Positions 11,650 through 23,039 of a stretch of 64,000 nt of DNA are shown one piece after another. The notes under the pieces were generated by a model. It was not told where the DNA came from. It did no database searches and was given only the letters and a program-made list of their open reading frames with translations. The stretch is taken from positions 3,844,001-3,908,000 of the forward strand of contig CM048843.1 of the NCBI GenBank assembly GCA_026545765.1, in the 5' to 3' direction. Numbering within the stretch: the first letter of the stretch is position 1; each line of letters starts with the position of its first letter. Made by a program: the position numbers and the translations under genes. The DNA comes from Plantago major (taxonomy: Eukaryota > Streptophyta > Magnoliopsida > Lamiales > Plantaginaceae).

Positions 11650-12251
11650 GCTTTCCTTAGGCAAACAAATTTCGGACGAGAAATATTCATTAAGGTAAAA
11701 CACTCACAGCGCAATAAGTACATCTCCTGGCTGCCAAAGGCAATCAACCCTACACAATTATGTAGTGCTCACCGCATCTGATGTGGCAGTGGAAGGATTC
11801 TGCTCCAGCGAATGCGTCCATGGTTCAATCCGGTCAGGAAACAACAATAACAAGTTTGCGTATATTTGGGTTGGAAACTCGGAGACCCAGTGCCCTGGGC
11901 AATGCGCATGGCCGTTCAACCAACCAATTTACGGCCCACAGGTGCCACCACTCATCCCAACAAAGACGTGGGCATGGACGGCATGGTTATTAATTTGGCT
12001 GCACTTCTGGCAGGGACAACATCGAACCCCTTTGGGAACGGGTATAATCAGGGGCCGCCTGAGGCTCCATTGGAAGCGGCTTCGGCTTGTCCTGGAATTT
12101 ATGGTAAGGGCGCCTACGCTGATTATGCAGGGGAATTGCTGGTGGCCCGAACTACCGGTGCTAGCTACAATGCACACGGTGTCAATGGGAGGAAGTACTT
12201 GGTTCCAGTTTGTATGATCCTTCTACAAATTCTTGTTCCACTATAGTTTGA
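11650..12251 (+). pseudogene. EXORDIUM/PHI-1-like pseudogene, C-terminal half
   Basis: The translation follows the C-terminal part of the intact gene at 13963-14910. It begins with a SLGKQISDEKYSL-like stretch near 11650-11690 and breaks up around 11690-11760. It then reads VVLTASDVAVEGF through [17 protein letters not shown] to about 11965. A frameshift moves it to another frame for GMDGMVINL through [14 protein letters not shown], and a second frameshift near 12210 affects the last codons, with the expected stop at 12249-12251. The N-terminal half, signal peptide included, is absent. It differs substantially from the neighbour, so it is an old duplicate rather than a recent copy. The two loci face each other. 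Confidence 0.85.
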
Positions 12252-12575
12252 TTGTAATAAGCCATGTGCAAAAAGGGAACAAATATGTATATATGCCAGC
12301 AGGTTAGCCAAGCAGAGTAGACAGACGCTTATGGAAACAGATACGAATACAAAAGATCCTCAGCACTACTCACTAGCTATAGTATTTTTCCAATCATGTC
12401 ACATAAGTTTGTGTTATAGATAAACCTTTTATATTTTCTGTTTAAACTAAGATAATCTTTGTTTTCTAAATGTGACTAAATAACAATAATTGATATGTAC
12501 TAATAAGTCCGATTTAAGGATTGACGGATTAAAGTGACTTAAGTGTGTTATGAGATCTATTACAAAGAAGGTCCT

Positions 12576-12855
12576 ACAAGGGGTTTCAACTTCCAAAGGA
12601 GGTCCGACCCTGGGTTTCCAAATGAAGTCCTACCCCGAGTTCCAAATGAGGTCCTACATGGGGTTCCAAATGAGGTCCGACCCCGGGTTCCAAATGAGGT
12701 CCTACACCGGGTTCCAAAGGAGGTCCGACCCCGGATTCCAAATGAGGTCCTACACCGAGTTCCAAACATGGTCCGACGCCGGGTTCCAAATGAGGTCCTA
12801 CACCTGGTTCCAAATGAGGTCCTACACTGGATTCCAAAGAAGGTCCTAAACCGAG
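12576..12855. repeat. 24-bp minisatellite, about 11 units
   Basis: Units of the form AGGTCCTACACCGGGTTCCA plus four bases recur every 24 bp from about 12576 to 12855, alternating partly between TCCTACACC and TCCGACCCC forms (a loose 48-bp higher order). Because 24 is a multiple of three, several frames on both strands stay open by chance, so I do not call a protein here. It lies at the start of a degenerate LTR and may be part of its U3. Confidence 0.88.
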
Positions 12856-12859
12856 TTCA

Positions 12860-13760
12860 CACAAATATGAATCACAATACAAGGAACTAGATTTGGTTAT
12901 CTAGGGGTCCAACCCCCGGTAACCTACCCCGTGACCTAAACGCACCACCACGCTCCGGCATCACGTGTCACAAGCTGATAGGGTCGACCAACCTCCGATT
13001 AACCGGAGTCTTGTCCCCTGAGCCTTTGCCTATAAATAGAAGTTCATTTGCTCCTCATAAGGTAAGTAACTACTTCTCAATATTCCACTTTTTAAATTTA
13101 GAGGTCCGAGCCCCAGCTTGAGCAATCTTCTAAACAAGTTGAGTCCGAACCCGATTTGTCTTGGACAAACCGGCCCAAAGGGTCTAACCCCTTCTCCTCT
13201 TATTTCAGATAGATAACCAAGTACTCCGGATCATATTCAACGACGAACCACTTCCAGAAGGATATTAGCTAGTGACGGACTATATTTCCTGAAGGACCAC
13301 TTGACTAGGTACATTTCCACGGCAGACCCTGCCTTAGGGACGTACTATATTTCCAGAAGTACCAATTGACTAAGCACATTTTCACGACGGAACTATGATG
13401 AGTGTCGGACCTTGCCTTAGTGGCCAACTATATTTCCTGAAGGACCACTTGACTAAGCACATTTTCACGAAGGACATATGATGAGTGGCGAACCTTGACT
13501 TAGTGACGGACCTACATTCACCGGAAGGACTCAATCTCGGAGCATATGACCTTGAAGATCTCTAGTACATCGACGTTGTCTAGGACATCGACGCCGTCTA
13601 GAACATCAACGATCTCCAGGACATTGGTGAACTATTCTACTACCACTCGAGCTCACCTCACCATTTTTATAAATCTCAACACCCCTCAAACTTCACCATT
13701 TTTATACCTCCATTATTGACGCTTATTGCTAAATGCCGGTATCATCAGTGCTCTATGAAA
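12860..13760 (+). mobile_element. Degenerate LTR of a Ty3/gypsy (probably Tat-type) element
   Basis: A TATA box (CCTATAAATAGA) at about 13029-13040 is followed by tandem units and then by GCCGGTATCATCAGTG near 13733-13750. That resembles the LTR end and start of the primer-binding region in Tat-type elements, but the GGCGCC core is missing. The vocabulary (GGTCCGA, GGACC, CCTGAAGGACC) resembles the other Tat LTRs here. No partner LTR or internal coding region is visible. Confidence 0.45.
13278..13510. repeat. Imperfect tandem repeat of about 63-84 bp
   Basis: Units beginning ACTATATTTCC, followed by GACTA and CATTTCACG-like blocks, start near 13279, 13342 and 13426. The first is shortened. 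They lie inside the degenerate LTR. Confidence 0.7.
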
Positions 13761-13962
13761 TACTTTGGTCCAGTTAATAATTTTACGATCACAGAGAAAC
13801 CGCGAAACTGTAATATACACAAAGCTTAAAATAACAAAACATATTTTATTTCTTTTTTATTTTGATTATAATAACAGCAAACCAAAGCAGTTTGCCTTTC
13901 TTGTACCTCTCAAAAATCAACGAATCAATGAATTTTCACTAACACACTATACCTAACACGCA

Positions 13963-14910
13963 TTACACCAAAGGCGAGCATTTAGAAGTCAAAGGATCAT
14001 AAATCGCCGGAAGCAGATACTTCCTCCCATTCGCACCGTGCGCATTGTAACTCGCTCCGGTCGTCGCATCCACCAACAAATCGCCAGCATACCCCGGATA
14101 CGCCCCGTTTCCGTAAATACCCGGACAAGCCGACGCGGCTTCCATCTGGGCCCCCATTGGGCCCTGATAAAACCCATTTCCGAACGGATTCGTCGCAGTC
14201 GACGCCATAAGCCCAGACAAGCTAATCACCATTCCGTCCAAGCCCAAGTCGTTGTTGGGCGCAATCAAAGGTGGGGTCTGTGGGCCGTAAATGGGCTGGT
14301 GGAAAGGCCACGCGCAGTAGCCTGGGCATTGGGCCTCAGAGTTTCCAACCCAGATGTAAGCGAACTTGTAATTCTTCCCTTTGACAAATGCGTTTTGCGA
14401 CCCGTGGGACCCGCACCGGTTGACACTGAATCCGTCGACTGTGACGTCAGAGGAGGTTAAGACGACGTTAATTGCGTTTTTATGCTCGCCTTTGGAGGCT
14501 AATTGGACGATTTGCTTGTTGGTTAAGTGTTTGCCGAGTGAGTAGCTTTCGTCTAGGATTTGCTGGTTGAGGTTTAGAGAAAGGGGGTTTTGCTTCGAGT
14601 TTGCGAGATGGTAGTATTTCTCAGTCGCTTTCCACCAGGTTGCGACTGATGGTTGGTTTTGTTGGGAGGTTTTTGCAGAGGATAAGGAGGAGATGAAATC
14701 GGAAACGATGGCTCTTTGGGAGGGTTTGAATTTGCCGTACCAGATGAGGTTTACGGAGATTTTTCCGTGGAGGAGAGGGCCTTTGTGGTATTTCAGTGGC
14801 TCGGATTGGGGGTTTTCGACTAGGTAGAGCATTCTGCTTGAGGCGAAGCAGATGTTGAAGAGTGAAGCGAGAGAGAGGACTGTGAGAATGAGAGCTTTTT
14901 GAGAAGCCAT
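13963..14910 (-). CDS. EXORDIUM-like / phosphate-induced protein 1 family protein
   Basis: This intact 315-residue, intronless frame is of normal size for the plant EXORDIUM/PHI-1 family (Pfam PF04674, phosphate-induced protein 1 conserved region). Residues 1-23 form a hydrophobic signal peptide ending CFA-SS, so the product is expected in the cell wall or apoplast. Conserved blocks run in order: [84 protein letters not shown] and NGRKYLLPA. Known family members are linked to brassinosteroid-responsive growth and carbon-starvation responses; the biochemical activity is not established. A TATA box lies 99 bp upstream of the ATG. A decayed paralogue lies 1.7 kb beyond its 3' end on the other strand. 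Confidence 0.93.
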   Translation of the reverse strand: MASQKALILTVLSLASLFNICFASSRMLYLVENPQSEPLKYHKGPLLHGKISVNLIWYGKFKPSQRAIVSDFISSLSSAKTSQQNQPSVATWWKATEKYYHLANSKQNPLSLNLNQQILDESYSLGKHLTNKQIVQLASKGEHKNAINVVLTSSDVTVDGFSVNRCGSHGSQNAFVKGKNYKFAYIWVGNSEAQCPGYCAWPFHQPIYGPQTPPLIAPNNDLGLDGMVISLSGLMASTATNPFGNGFYQGPMGAQMEAASACPGIYGNGAYPGYAGDLLVDATTGASYNAHGANGRKYLLPAIYDPLTSKCSPLV

Positions 14911-15008
14911 TGATGAGATGAGAAATGAAGTGTTTTTACTTTTTAGACTGTTTGCTGATTAGGGAACTGTTGGGTGTGAGTGAGATGGTGAAGTGAAGGA
15001 GCAGAGGG

Positions 15009-15017
15009 TATTTATAG
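15009..15017 (-). promoter_or_regulatory. TATA box of the EXORDIUM-like gene
   Basis: CTATAAATA on the minus strand, 99 bp before the start codon, would place transcription start near 14980 with a leader of about 70 bases. An uninterrupted T tract (about 15031-15050) sits just upstream. Confidence 0.75.
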
Positions 15018-15059
15018 AAAGGGATTTGGGATTTTTTTTTTTTTTTTTTTAAATTGAGA

Positions 15060-16555
15060 AGTAAGAAATGAATTTTAAATTTGTGAATTGAATTGATGGT
15101 GCTGAGAAAGAGACATGAGAGTTGCTTAGGCAATAGTCAAAAGAGATGATATTGGGACCTACACGGTGTTGAGTGGGTGTAATTGGGTAGCCGTTACTGG
15201 GAGGGACTTATTAAATTAATTGAAATTAAATTAGTGGTACTTGTACTCAGCTACACTTTTAGTTTGCTCTTTTGGTGTGTGTGAAGAAAAGGACAAAAGG
15301 GGATACAGCTTGATGCTACATTGCTACGTAATAGTCCAGCTTAGTTACAGCAAGCAAAGCTTTCAATTTTTGTGCTTTTTCTGTGAAGTTCTCTTTCTTC
15401 TTGTTTCCAGAAATGCCCTTCTATTGATTCTCAAGGAAGCTTTCAATTCTTCTGCTTTATTCCAATTTTATGGCGGAGTTTCTTTTTTTCTAAAATAATC
15501 GTGGTTAACCATACATTTCTTGTGGGGAGCGAAAAGTTAACATCAAAATGAAAATATAAAAAGCTTGTAAATACAGGGACAGCCGGATATTTTGGCTAAG
15601 CTGCTAGTTGAGAACGTATACTCATTGATTTAAAAGAACTGATAAATGAATCATTTCTAGATGTCGAAGTTAAAAACTCAAATTCTACGTGTTAACTATC
15701 TCAAGAATATTATGTGGGTTTCTTCTAAGAGATATGGGATAACTTTAATTATTCCCTTTCGATGCCGTTTAAGGGAAAGTTAAACTCGTTTTGACATGGT
15801 ATGTGGAATTATGGACTGTTCGAGCTGGCATGATATTGCATTGCTACGGTACCTCTCCATAAAAGCCATACCAGTTGAGAATCAGACACAGTATAAGACG
15901 AATTCATCTAGTTTACACACAATTAATGTTATACATTCGATATAAATGAGTAATAACATTATCACCAAATTATAGTATAAACTTAGCCGTGAAACATAAT
16001 TCAAAATGATAATCCGAAAGGGGTTAGTATGGGAAAAGTGGGTGAGTAGGAAAAGAGTAGTGTTAGGGGGGTTTGAGTTAGGACAGGCTGGAGTTGGATC
16101 ATTGGTCCCAACTGGCAAAGACTAGTAATATGAAAGAGCCAGCAGGCAGGATCCTAGCTAGGTACAATCCTGTACTAGTAGTGTGTGGTTACTGTATAGA
16201 CTCTTCTTTTAAAAACAAACACCTCACACAGTCAGTCACACATAATACGCGGCCTCACACAATACATAATAATAACTCTTTATTGTCACAAATTGCTCGT
16301 GAGTTTTATTGCTACTTATCATTATTACTCATTCTTGGGAACATTTCTGGATTGCCTTCCTAGCTACCCTACTGCTACTACTCTAATTTTCCAGCTGGAT
16401 CAAGCCCCTTTTCTTCACCTTCCAGCTACGTCCCCACCGCAACCCTATCCTATTCTTTCTTTTCGGTCGTTAAGCATGATATCGTTAAGCTTAACATGAA
16501 ATATTTATAAATTGACAAAATGCCTATCTCAAAACAATGACATATATTCAAAAAT
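15060..16555. other. Upstream and intergenic region, no gene recognised
   Basis: The first part is presumably promoter DNA of the EXORDIUM-like gene. An ORF at 15241-15498 has low-complexity aromatic composition and no recognisable domain. No element ends or RNA genes were found. Confidence 0.5.
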
Positions 16556-16559
16556 TCTT

Positions 16560-17200
16560 TTATAAAAAAAATTCAATTTTTTCATTTATACAAATGAACA
16601 CAAATTAACAACTAAATCGATAAAAAAATTAGGAAAAAATTTCGTTTTAAGATTCTTCTTTCTTCAAAATATAAGTAAATTTGGAAAATATTTTTATACA
16701 ATTCCTTCTTTATCTTTTTTTTTCTTCTTTAATTTTTTCGGATTATAAGCTGGAAAATCGGCAGTTTATTAGAAACTGCGGGATTTTTCGGCAGTTCTAT
16801 AAATGGTATTGGGTTAATTAATTAACCCAATACCATTTACTGCCGGAACTGGGAGTTGTTCGGCAGTAAATGGTATTAGGTTAATTAACCCAATACCATT
16901 TACATAGAACTGCCGGAAAAATCGGCAGTTTCTATGAAACTGCCGGATTTTTCGGCAGTTCATTAAATCGGGATTTTCCGGCAGTTTATAACCGGAAAAA
17001 AATTAAAGAAAAAAAAAAGATAAAGAAGGAATTCGCAGATAAACGGTATTTTCCAAATTTACTTCTATATTTTTGAAGAAAGAAGAATTGTTTAAACGAA
17101 ATTTTTCCAATTTTTTTTTATCGATTTATGTTTAGTTGTTAATTTGTGTGCAATTGTGTTAATGTATTTGTATAAATGAAAAATTGAATTTTTTTTTTCT
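16560..17200. mobile_element. Fold-back element with arms of about 300 bp
   Basis: The left outer sequence (AATTCAATTTTTTCATTTAT, then AACTAAATCGAT) reappears reversed at 17080-17195, and further matching blocks continue inward: TTCTTTCTTCAAAATAT, AAATTTGGAAAATA, and the polypyrimidine run before CGGATTATAA. The centre contains two further palindromes (16801-16838 and about 16868-16901) and many copies of CGGCAGTT. The whole unit could form a hairpin of more than 600 bases. No coding capacity is seen. It looks like a fold-back or MULE-derived MITE; a target duplication was not resolved. Confidence 0.8.
16801..16838. repeat. Perfect 38-bp palindrome
   Basis: AAATGGTATTGGGTTAATT is followed directly by its exact reverse complement, with no spacer. 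A close second copy with a shorter core follows at about 16868-16901. Confidence 0.95.
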
Positions 17201-19030
17201 CCGATTTATGTTTGGTGTTATATGTTAGAAAAGTCGTTGAATTTTGTTGAACATATAAGTTTTTTTGGAGTTGGGGGCATTTTAGTCAATTTACAAATAT
17301 TTTGTGTTGCGTTTAACGAAAACTGTGTTGCGTTTAACATAGGTGCACAATCTCCTTGTCCTTTTCCTAGTGCTACTCCAAGATTTTGCACAGCTTCACA
17401 ATTGACATTCAAATTTTTCACTAATACAAGACCAATATATGTAAACTTCATACCATCACAAACCTTTGTATTCCGTTCATCTTAGAGTTCACTATAGTGA
17501 ATTAGTGATAGATGCATGGTGCATTGGTAAGATTGATCCTGTACAAAATTTCTCAAAATGACCATCATCACAATACTCGTATCTAAAATGAAAACAAACA
17601 CCAAGTGGTATAATTAATGGTAGATGCCATCGAGTTTGAGGGAATGGGTCTAACCCCTTTAACGAAATTGTACGCGATATGCGACGTCAACATGATGTGC
17701 TAGTGGTTGAAGTCTCAATCCTCGTAGTAATATTTATTGTTATATAGTTAACTAGTTGAGTAGTAATAATTTCATACCTCATTAATAACTCTTGATAGAG
17801 TTTTATCGTAGGTAGGGGATAAACTTTCAATTTTTCTAGAACCATGACGTTTTCTCGGTTATGATGACGTGGATGCGTGGTTGAAATATCTTTTCTCCTT
17901 AAATTGTAGGCCCCAAGCATGTCATACCCTCAGTTACTGCTTCTTCTCTAGTAGGTCTTCAAGTGATATTTCTAGGAAATATGTGAAACCGAACTCCACG
18001 TAGGCTTGTTTTGAACTTTTATTTTAAGTCAAAGAGATTTTTGATAGTGATATAACCATTACTGAAAAAACTTTAAAAAATGCATCCGTATGAATACATT
18101 GTTTATTAGTTCAAATTTTAAGAATCTTTTAATTACATTGTTTATTAGTTTCAATTGAGATTATTAATAGACTTTCGAAATGTCCATATGGCCTTAGTGA
18201 TGAAATTATGAAATAGCATTGAAGTAATTGAACATCGAAGAAAGAAAAATGAAAAACCTGACTTGAAGGGCAAGTAACCGGACGATGAACACACCAACAT
18301 ATGATTGAAAGATGTAGCACCTCTAATTATCGTCAATAACGTATGGCTCCAGAGTAGAAGAAAGCAAGAAAACAAAAAGACACCAAAGTATGGCCACTGT
18401 GATTTGGCTACTTACTACACAATCTGGCCCCTTCGAGATTTTGGAAACAAGTCAATAACGCCATTTTTCCTGGCCTCACCCCATTAATGCTTCCAAAGTC
18501 GTAACGTCATTTTTTTTGCAGCGACCTCGATTTGCAGTAATGCTGACTTTTAATGTAGGGTGGCTAAGTCCATGCGCACAGGACCCCGAAAATTTAGGGG
18601 TTTTAAATTTTATAATGGTATTCTTATATGCTATCTACAAATGAACTGTGGTATAATATTTTGATGGAAAAATCAATTTCTGAAATTCAAGTCTGGTCTG
18701 CATTACCTTACTCATCGTCATGTTATTATTTAAACTATAATTATTTTTACTTTGTATTTTTTGAACTTCTTTATTTTCTTAGTAATAAGATTTTCTTCAT
18801 ATTAGTATTATTTTGCGGGGTCATTATAGTATGCCGTGCCTTTTTTTATTGTTTATTCATTTTAGATTTTTTTCGGGGCCCAATTTTACAAGTTCGCACA
18901 GGGCCCTGAAATATGTGAGACGCCCTGTTTAAATGCCAGGTGCCCAGGTTAATCCCGATCGATCTCTCTAAAATGCGAAATAAGCATCTAGATTTATGCA
19001 ATCGAGCTAGACCGGTTGAACCTTTGAGAA
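17201..19030. other. Intergenic, no gene recognised
   Basis: Short open frames here have no recognisable domains. Around 18540-18920, ACAGGACCCCGAAAATTTAG and ACAGGGCCCTG-like blocks recur at the two ends and hint at a decayed transposon, but I could not define its termini. Confidence 0.45.
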
Positions 19031-19038
19031 ATAGCTAT

Positions 19039-19493
19039 CAGGGGCGGAGCATAGCATGCGCTACATAATGCTCCAGCCACACCCTTGAAAACATAATTTA
19101 TTCATACTCATATATTTTTCATGTTCTGCAGAATGGCCCCAAATAAATTTTTAGCAACATAGTAATCATAGTTCAAAACCAAACCCACCTATAAATATCC
19201 AATCTCAATGAAGCCCAACAAGGAATCCCAAGCACATTTTACACTTTTATGTTAGGTTGAGTACTTGTTTAGCTATATTTTGGTTCTGGTTGAGAGCCAT
19301 TTTTTTTGCTAGTTGAAAGAAAAAATATCTATGTAATGATTATATTTGAATGAAAAATATGCATTACCTATTCGCTCGAAAAAATATGTGCAGTGATGGT
19401 GCTTCCTGCGAATAAGTGATGATTATTTTATATAGAATTTGTCCTCCTTTATATAATAGTCGCATGTGTTTTTCGATTCAGGCTACGCCCCTG
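19039..19493. mobile_element. hAT-like MITE
   Basis: A 455-bp unit has terminal inverted repeats CAGGGGCGGAGC and GCTACGCCCCTG (ten of twelve bases pair). It is flanked by 8-bp near-duplicates ATAGCTAT (19031-19038) and ATAGTTAT (19494-19501), as expected for hAT elements. It is non-coding. Confidence 0.8.
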
Positions 19494-19501
19494 ATAGTTA
19501 T

Positions 19502-20422
19502 AGATCATTTCATAATATAGGTAAACCGGCCCATCCCGATTTGAATTCAATGAACAAGCAACTTGATCCTGAGTAAACTTGCTATCAACCATAAATTGTA
19601 CTCCCTCCGTTCCATGTCAGTTGTTCATTTTACACTAATTTGCGGTCAATAATGATTTTTTATCATTAATAAATCTTAAACGGTAATAATAAAAATCTTC
19701 AATTGAGACGACTTCAAGAAGCAAATCTCACACGCTTGATTAAGTTAATAAACTGGGTAAATTGCAAATTGGTGTCTGAACTTGCCAAATGTTGAGATTC
19801 TTCCAACATTCTCGATTACATATCTATGACTACCACAAAATTCACACATACACCATGAATGTTATCCACAAGAACATATGATTGGTTCACAGGTGAGTCA
19901 TTTATTTTCTTAAGAAAGTCCAACTTGCATTAATATATAACAGTGATAATCAGTACTAATTTTCATTATCATCTTAACAACTCAGTGGCATTGGCAAACT
20001 AAAACTAACTAGCTTGCCAGAGAATGCTATGCATGAATACTGTTATCAAATGAATAAAAAAGTTAATTAAGTAGCATAGGTTTAGCTAACGAGGCGTAGA
20101 TTCTCGTAGTTTAAATCTAAATTATTGTAAAAATCTAAATTATTGTAAAATTATAGATTTGATTTTTTTAAAAGAATTGATTCTTGTGACAATGGGTCTA
20201 GTTGCAATGGGCTGAAACGTCCTGAAAGTCGTGACCAGAAATAATTCACTAATTCCAGTGCGTGTCTGATGGGTGTTCCCTTGCTTCATTATCCACCAAC
20301 ATGCTTAGCTAATAAACCCATACTGTGCTTCTTGATTATTTTTAAAGCTCCAATTATTCTAAACTTTACTATGTTTGGCAGACTAGTATGTGATTGATTG
20401 TTTGGCAGGGAGTTATATTAAG
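19502..20422. other. Intergenic, with one Stowaway-like end
   Basis: TACTCCCTCCGTTCCATGTC at 19600-19619 matches a Stowaway terminus, but I found no matching opposite end. The remainder shows no gene. Confidence 0.45.
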
Positions 20423-20640
20423 GATTCATTTGGTTTGAGGGAAAAAAAAAATAAGAAAAAATATTGTTTTCCACCATTTGATAGTTCTGAGGAAATACTG
20501 AAAAATTTATGAAAATCTATATCAAACATGTATATCTCCACTAAATAATGAAAGTTGTTTTTCCTTCACATTTTCCAGAAAAATCTTATTTTCCCTTATT
20601 TTTTTTCTTTTCCTCCATTTTCCCTCAAACCAAATGAAGC
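20423..20640. mobile_element. MITE with TTCATTTGGTTTGAGGG termini
   Basis: GATTCATTTGGTTTGAGGG at the left end is mirrored by CCCTCAAACCAAATGAAGC at the right end, with one mismatch, and the A-rich and T-rich subterminal stretches also pair. The unit is about 218 bp and non-coding. The target duplication is unclear (TAAG-like on both sides). Confidence 0.7.
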
Positions 20641-21030
20641 ATAAGCCTCTTGGGTATTTGACGTTATTAGTCGGGATGGTGTTCAATTATTGTTGTCCGG
20701 AGTTAAAATGTTAAACCACTCCACTTCTCTCTACTAATTACAAACCTACATCGACTCAAAATTCTTAAAATCTATCAAACACCTCAAAACTTAACTCCAG
20801 TTAAACTAATTTCAGCCCTTGTCTACCCTTAACCCTTGGTGATAGGGAGCAAAAGCAAGATAAAGGGATAAACAGGAATTCTAACACGTAGAAATCCATA
20901 AATGACAGATAAACGATAGAATCCACTATCAAACAGAGCAAAGTTCAAGAAACATGGTTGATAACCAAAGAAGACACAAGTCTGATATTTTCTGATAAAC
21001 AAGATTAATTGAATAAATCCCTAGCTACTA

Positions 21031-21082
<52 letters not shown>

Positions 21083-21690
21083 TAAACAGACTTAGACTTC
21101 TAATCCTAACTAAACTAAAAGTTCAAAAGTAACTTAAAAATAACAAACCCTGGTCCAACTAATATCGTTCCACATCACTTAGCATAGCCCAACCAAACAA
21201 GTTGATTATGATTTATTTGGTCATCGTTACCTTGATTAACATGCATCAACTGGATTATCATCACCTCGCGGGATTAACATGGAATTATTAATTCGTTGAT
21301 TAGTACCAAAGATTGAAATCGATTTCTCATGGAGTCATGGATGTAGTCTTAGATTTGGTTGAACCGTGTAAATTATGTATTCCTTGCATTTTTGTTGCTT
21401 CTTCTGAAGTTTGTTGAATTCGATTGGCATTTTTCTACATTGTATGTAACATATAGGTTTCGTACTGTGGTTTGTGAAATATTTTTGATTCCATCCTAAC
21501 ACCTCCCACAAACGCAAACCGTTATCTCATAACCATAAATTAAAATCTCGACTTTGATATATATTTCGAATTCTTAAAAAACATTGAAGTTTCAAAACTT
21601 TTCATAGACTCTCAAAGTTTTATGCATAAACTTTGTGAAGTTGCATTCAAGTGTGAAGAATTGTGTATAAATAAGAACCTTAAATGGTGC
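20641..21690. other. Intergenic DNA left of the CACTA element
   Basis: I see no gene. The only distinct object is an AT dinucleotide run at 21032-21081. Confidence 0.5.
21032..21081. repeat. AT microsatellite, about 25 units
   Basis: An uninterrupted AT dinucleotide run of about 50 bp. Confidence 0.95.
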
Positions 21691-21716
21691 ATACACTACA
21701 AAAAAACTGGTCTGTA

Positions 21717-21867
21717 GCGACGGAGATCCGTCGCTACAGACCAGCGATCCGTCGCCCCAGCTGGGGCGACGGATCGGGCGACGGATAGTAATTCCGTCGC
21801 CCCACTGGGTTTTTGACGACGGATAGATAATCCGTCGTCCAATTCGCGACGGATTGGACGACGGATT
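21717..21867. repeat. CACTA left subterminal repeats
   Basis: Multiple direct and inverted copies of TCCGTCGC/GCGACGGA and TCCGTCG variants lie next to the left TIR. The array continues after the nested Tat element at 35835-36055. In En/Spm such subterminal motifs bind the TnpA-type protein. Confidence 0.85.
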
Positions 21868-22761
21868 TGTTGAGGGTAAAAGTCCCCCAACCACTTAATA
21901 AATTTTCCTTGCTTTCCTTCACGCTAAGTACCTAGACCACCTTTGAGTAAGAACCATGCACCTTGCTTGTAAGAACCAAAGAGTAAGAGCCCGTAAGAAC
22001 CGTCGTACTGATAAGAGGCGACGCGTAAGGACCTGCACAAGTAGCTTGGAGAGGGGGGGTTAGGACCAAAGACCCGGTTTGCTAAGTGTCAAACCGGTCC
22101 GAGACTTTACTCAAGAGAGACTGAAGATCTACTCTGTATAATAGTCAAGGTTTTTCGAAGTAATTATGGCTTACCCTTATCATGGGAGTGTGTGCCCTAT
22201 ATATAGATTTCTCTCCAATTGGGAGGGTTCCACCAGATCGTGCCAAGTGTAAGGCCTGGATTGAGCCACCAAGGCTTCAATAGGCCCATGGCCCATTAAT
22301 GACATTTGCCCCATTCCACTTTGGGCTTTCAGGGGTAGTTTAGTCATTAATGTGAGAGTTTTAGAGGCTTTGATACAGTCTGTTGTGGGTCAAGGTCCGA
22401 AGAGGTTGGTCCGGACGTTTGGCCCGGACCGTATTGGGTTGTCTGGGGAACTCCCATAAACTTGTCCGACTCCTCCGATTCGGACCTTATTGCCCGGACC
22501 TCCTTACTCTCTAGTGTCAGTTTACTTAGTTGCTTGTAAGATTGTCATGTTGGATCCGGATCGTCGTCCAGATCGGACCCCATGGTTACGGACCACTGGA
22601 GGGGTCGGGCCTACTACCGTTCAAGTCCTTTCTGTCCTCCTTTAGGATGGGTCGGACCTTAGGGTCGGATTATAGTGTCTCGGATCCTCAGACAACTTGG
22701 GACGCCTTAGGATTCGTTCCAAAGGCGCCTATGACGGATTGGACATAATTTCATATCAACA
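21868..22761 (-). repeat. 3' LTR of the right Tat element
   Basis: On the minus strand it runs TGTTGATATG to ACCCTCAACA, 894 bp, with matching TGTTGA/TCAACA terminal inverted repeats. A PPT (GGAAACTAGGGAGA) precedes it at about 22778-22765. A TATA box (CTATATATAG) lies at 22206-22197 on the minus strand. Its last 120 bp match 35719-35834. Confidence 0.85.
22197..22206 (-). promoter_or_regulatory. LTR promoter TATA box
   Basis: CTATATATAG on the minus strand lies about 330 bp from the 3' end of the LTR. The matching region of the 5' LTR has been deleted, so this element has lost its genomic-RNA promoter. Confidence 0.55.
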
Positions 22762-22911
22762 TATGTCTCCCTAGTTTCCAAGTATCTTAGTAAAAGATAG
22801 TTGTGGAACTATAGTGGAAAGTAGAGGACAGTTTGTTTCTCAGTCCAATCCGCCTCTTGTAAGCAGAAAAAAGGTGTAATCCGTGCTTCTTGTCGTCCTT
22901 AATCTTGATCT

Positions 22912-22930
22912 CCCCCCCCCCCCCCCCCCC
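22912..22930. repeat. Poly-C tract of 19
   Basis: An uninterrupted run of 19 C is followed by a CT-rich tract, between the PPT and the tandem array. Runs like this often differ between assemblies. Confidence 0.9.
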
Positions 22931-23039
22931 TTTCTTTCTTTTGTTGCAGTCCGAGGAAGTAGACTCGGGGTGCAACAAAATTAAAGAAAGAAGGGGTATT
23001 TGTAAGCGAGATCAAGTGGACAGAGAACATCGGAGTTGT

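Noticed and set aside
12576..12855. Possible CRISPR-like array
   Set aside because: Units are contiguous without spacers, and the DNA is plant nuclear.
12543..12890. Overlapping open frames on both strands encoding repeat peptides
   Set aside because: They follow from a 24-bp minisatellite that keeps frame; no start context, domain or non-repeat coding sequence.
17222..17485. Open frame of 87 codons just right of the fold-back element
   Set aside because: Open on both strands over the same stretch, no family resemblance, likely chance.
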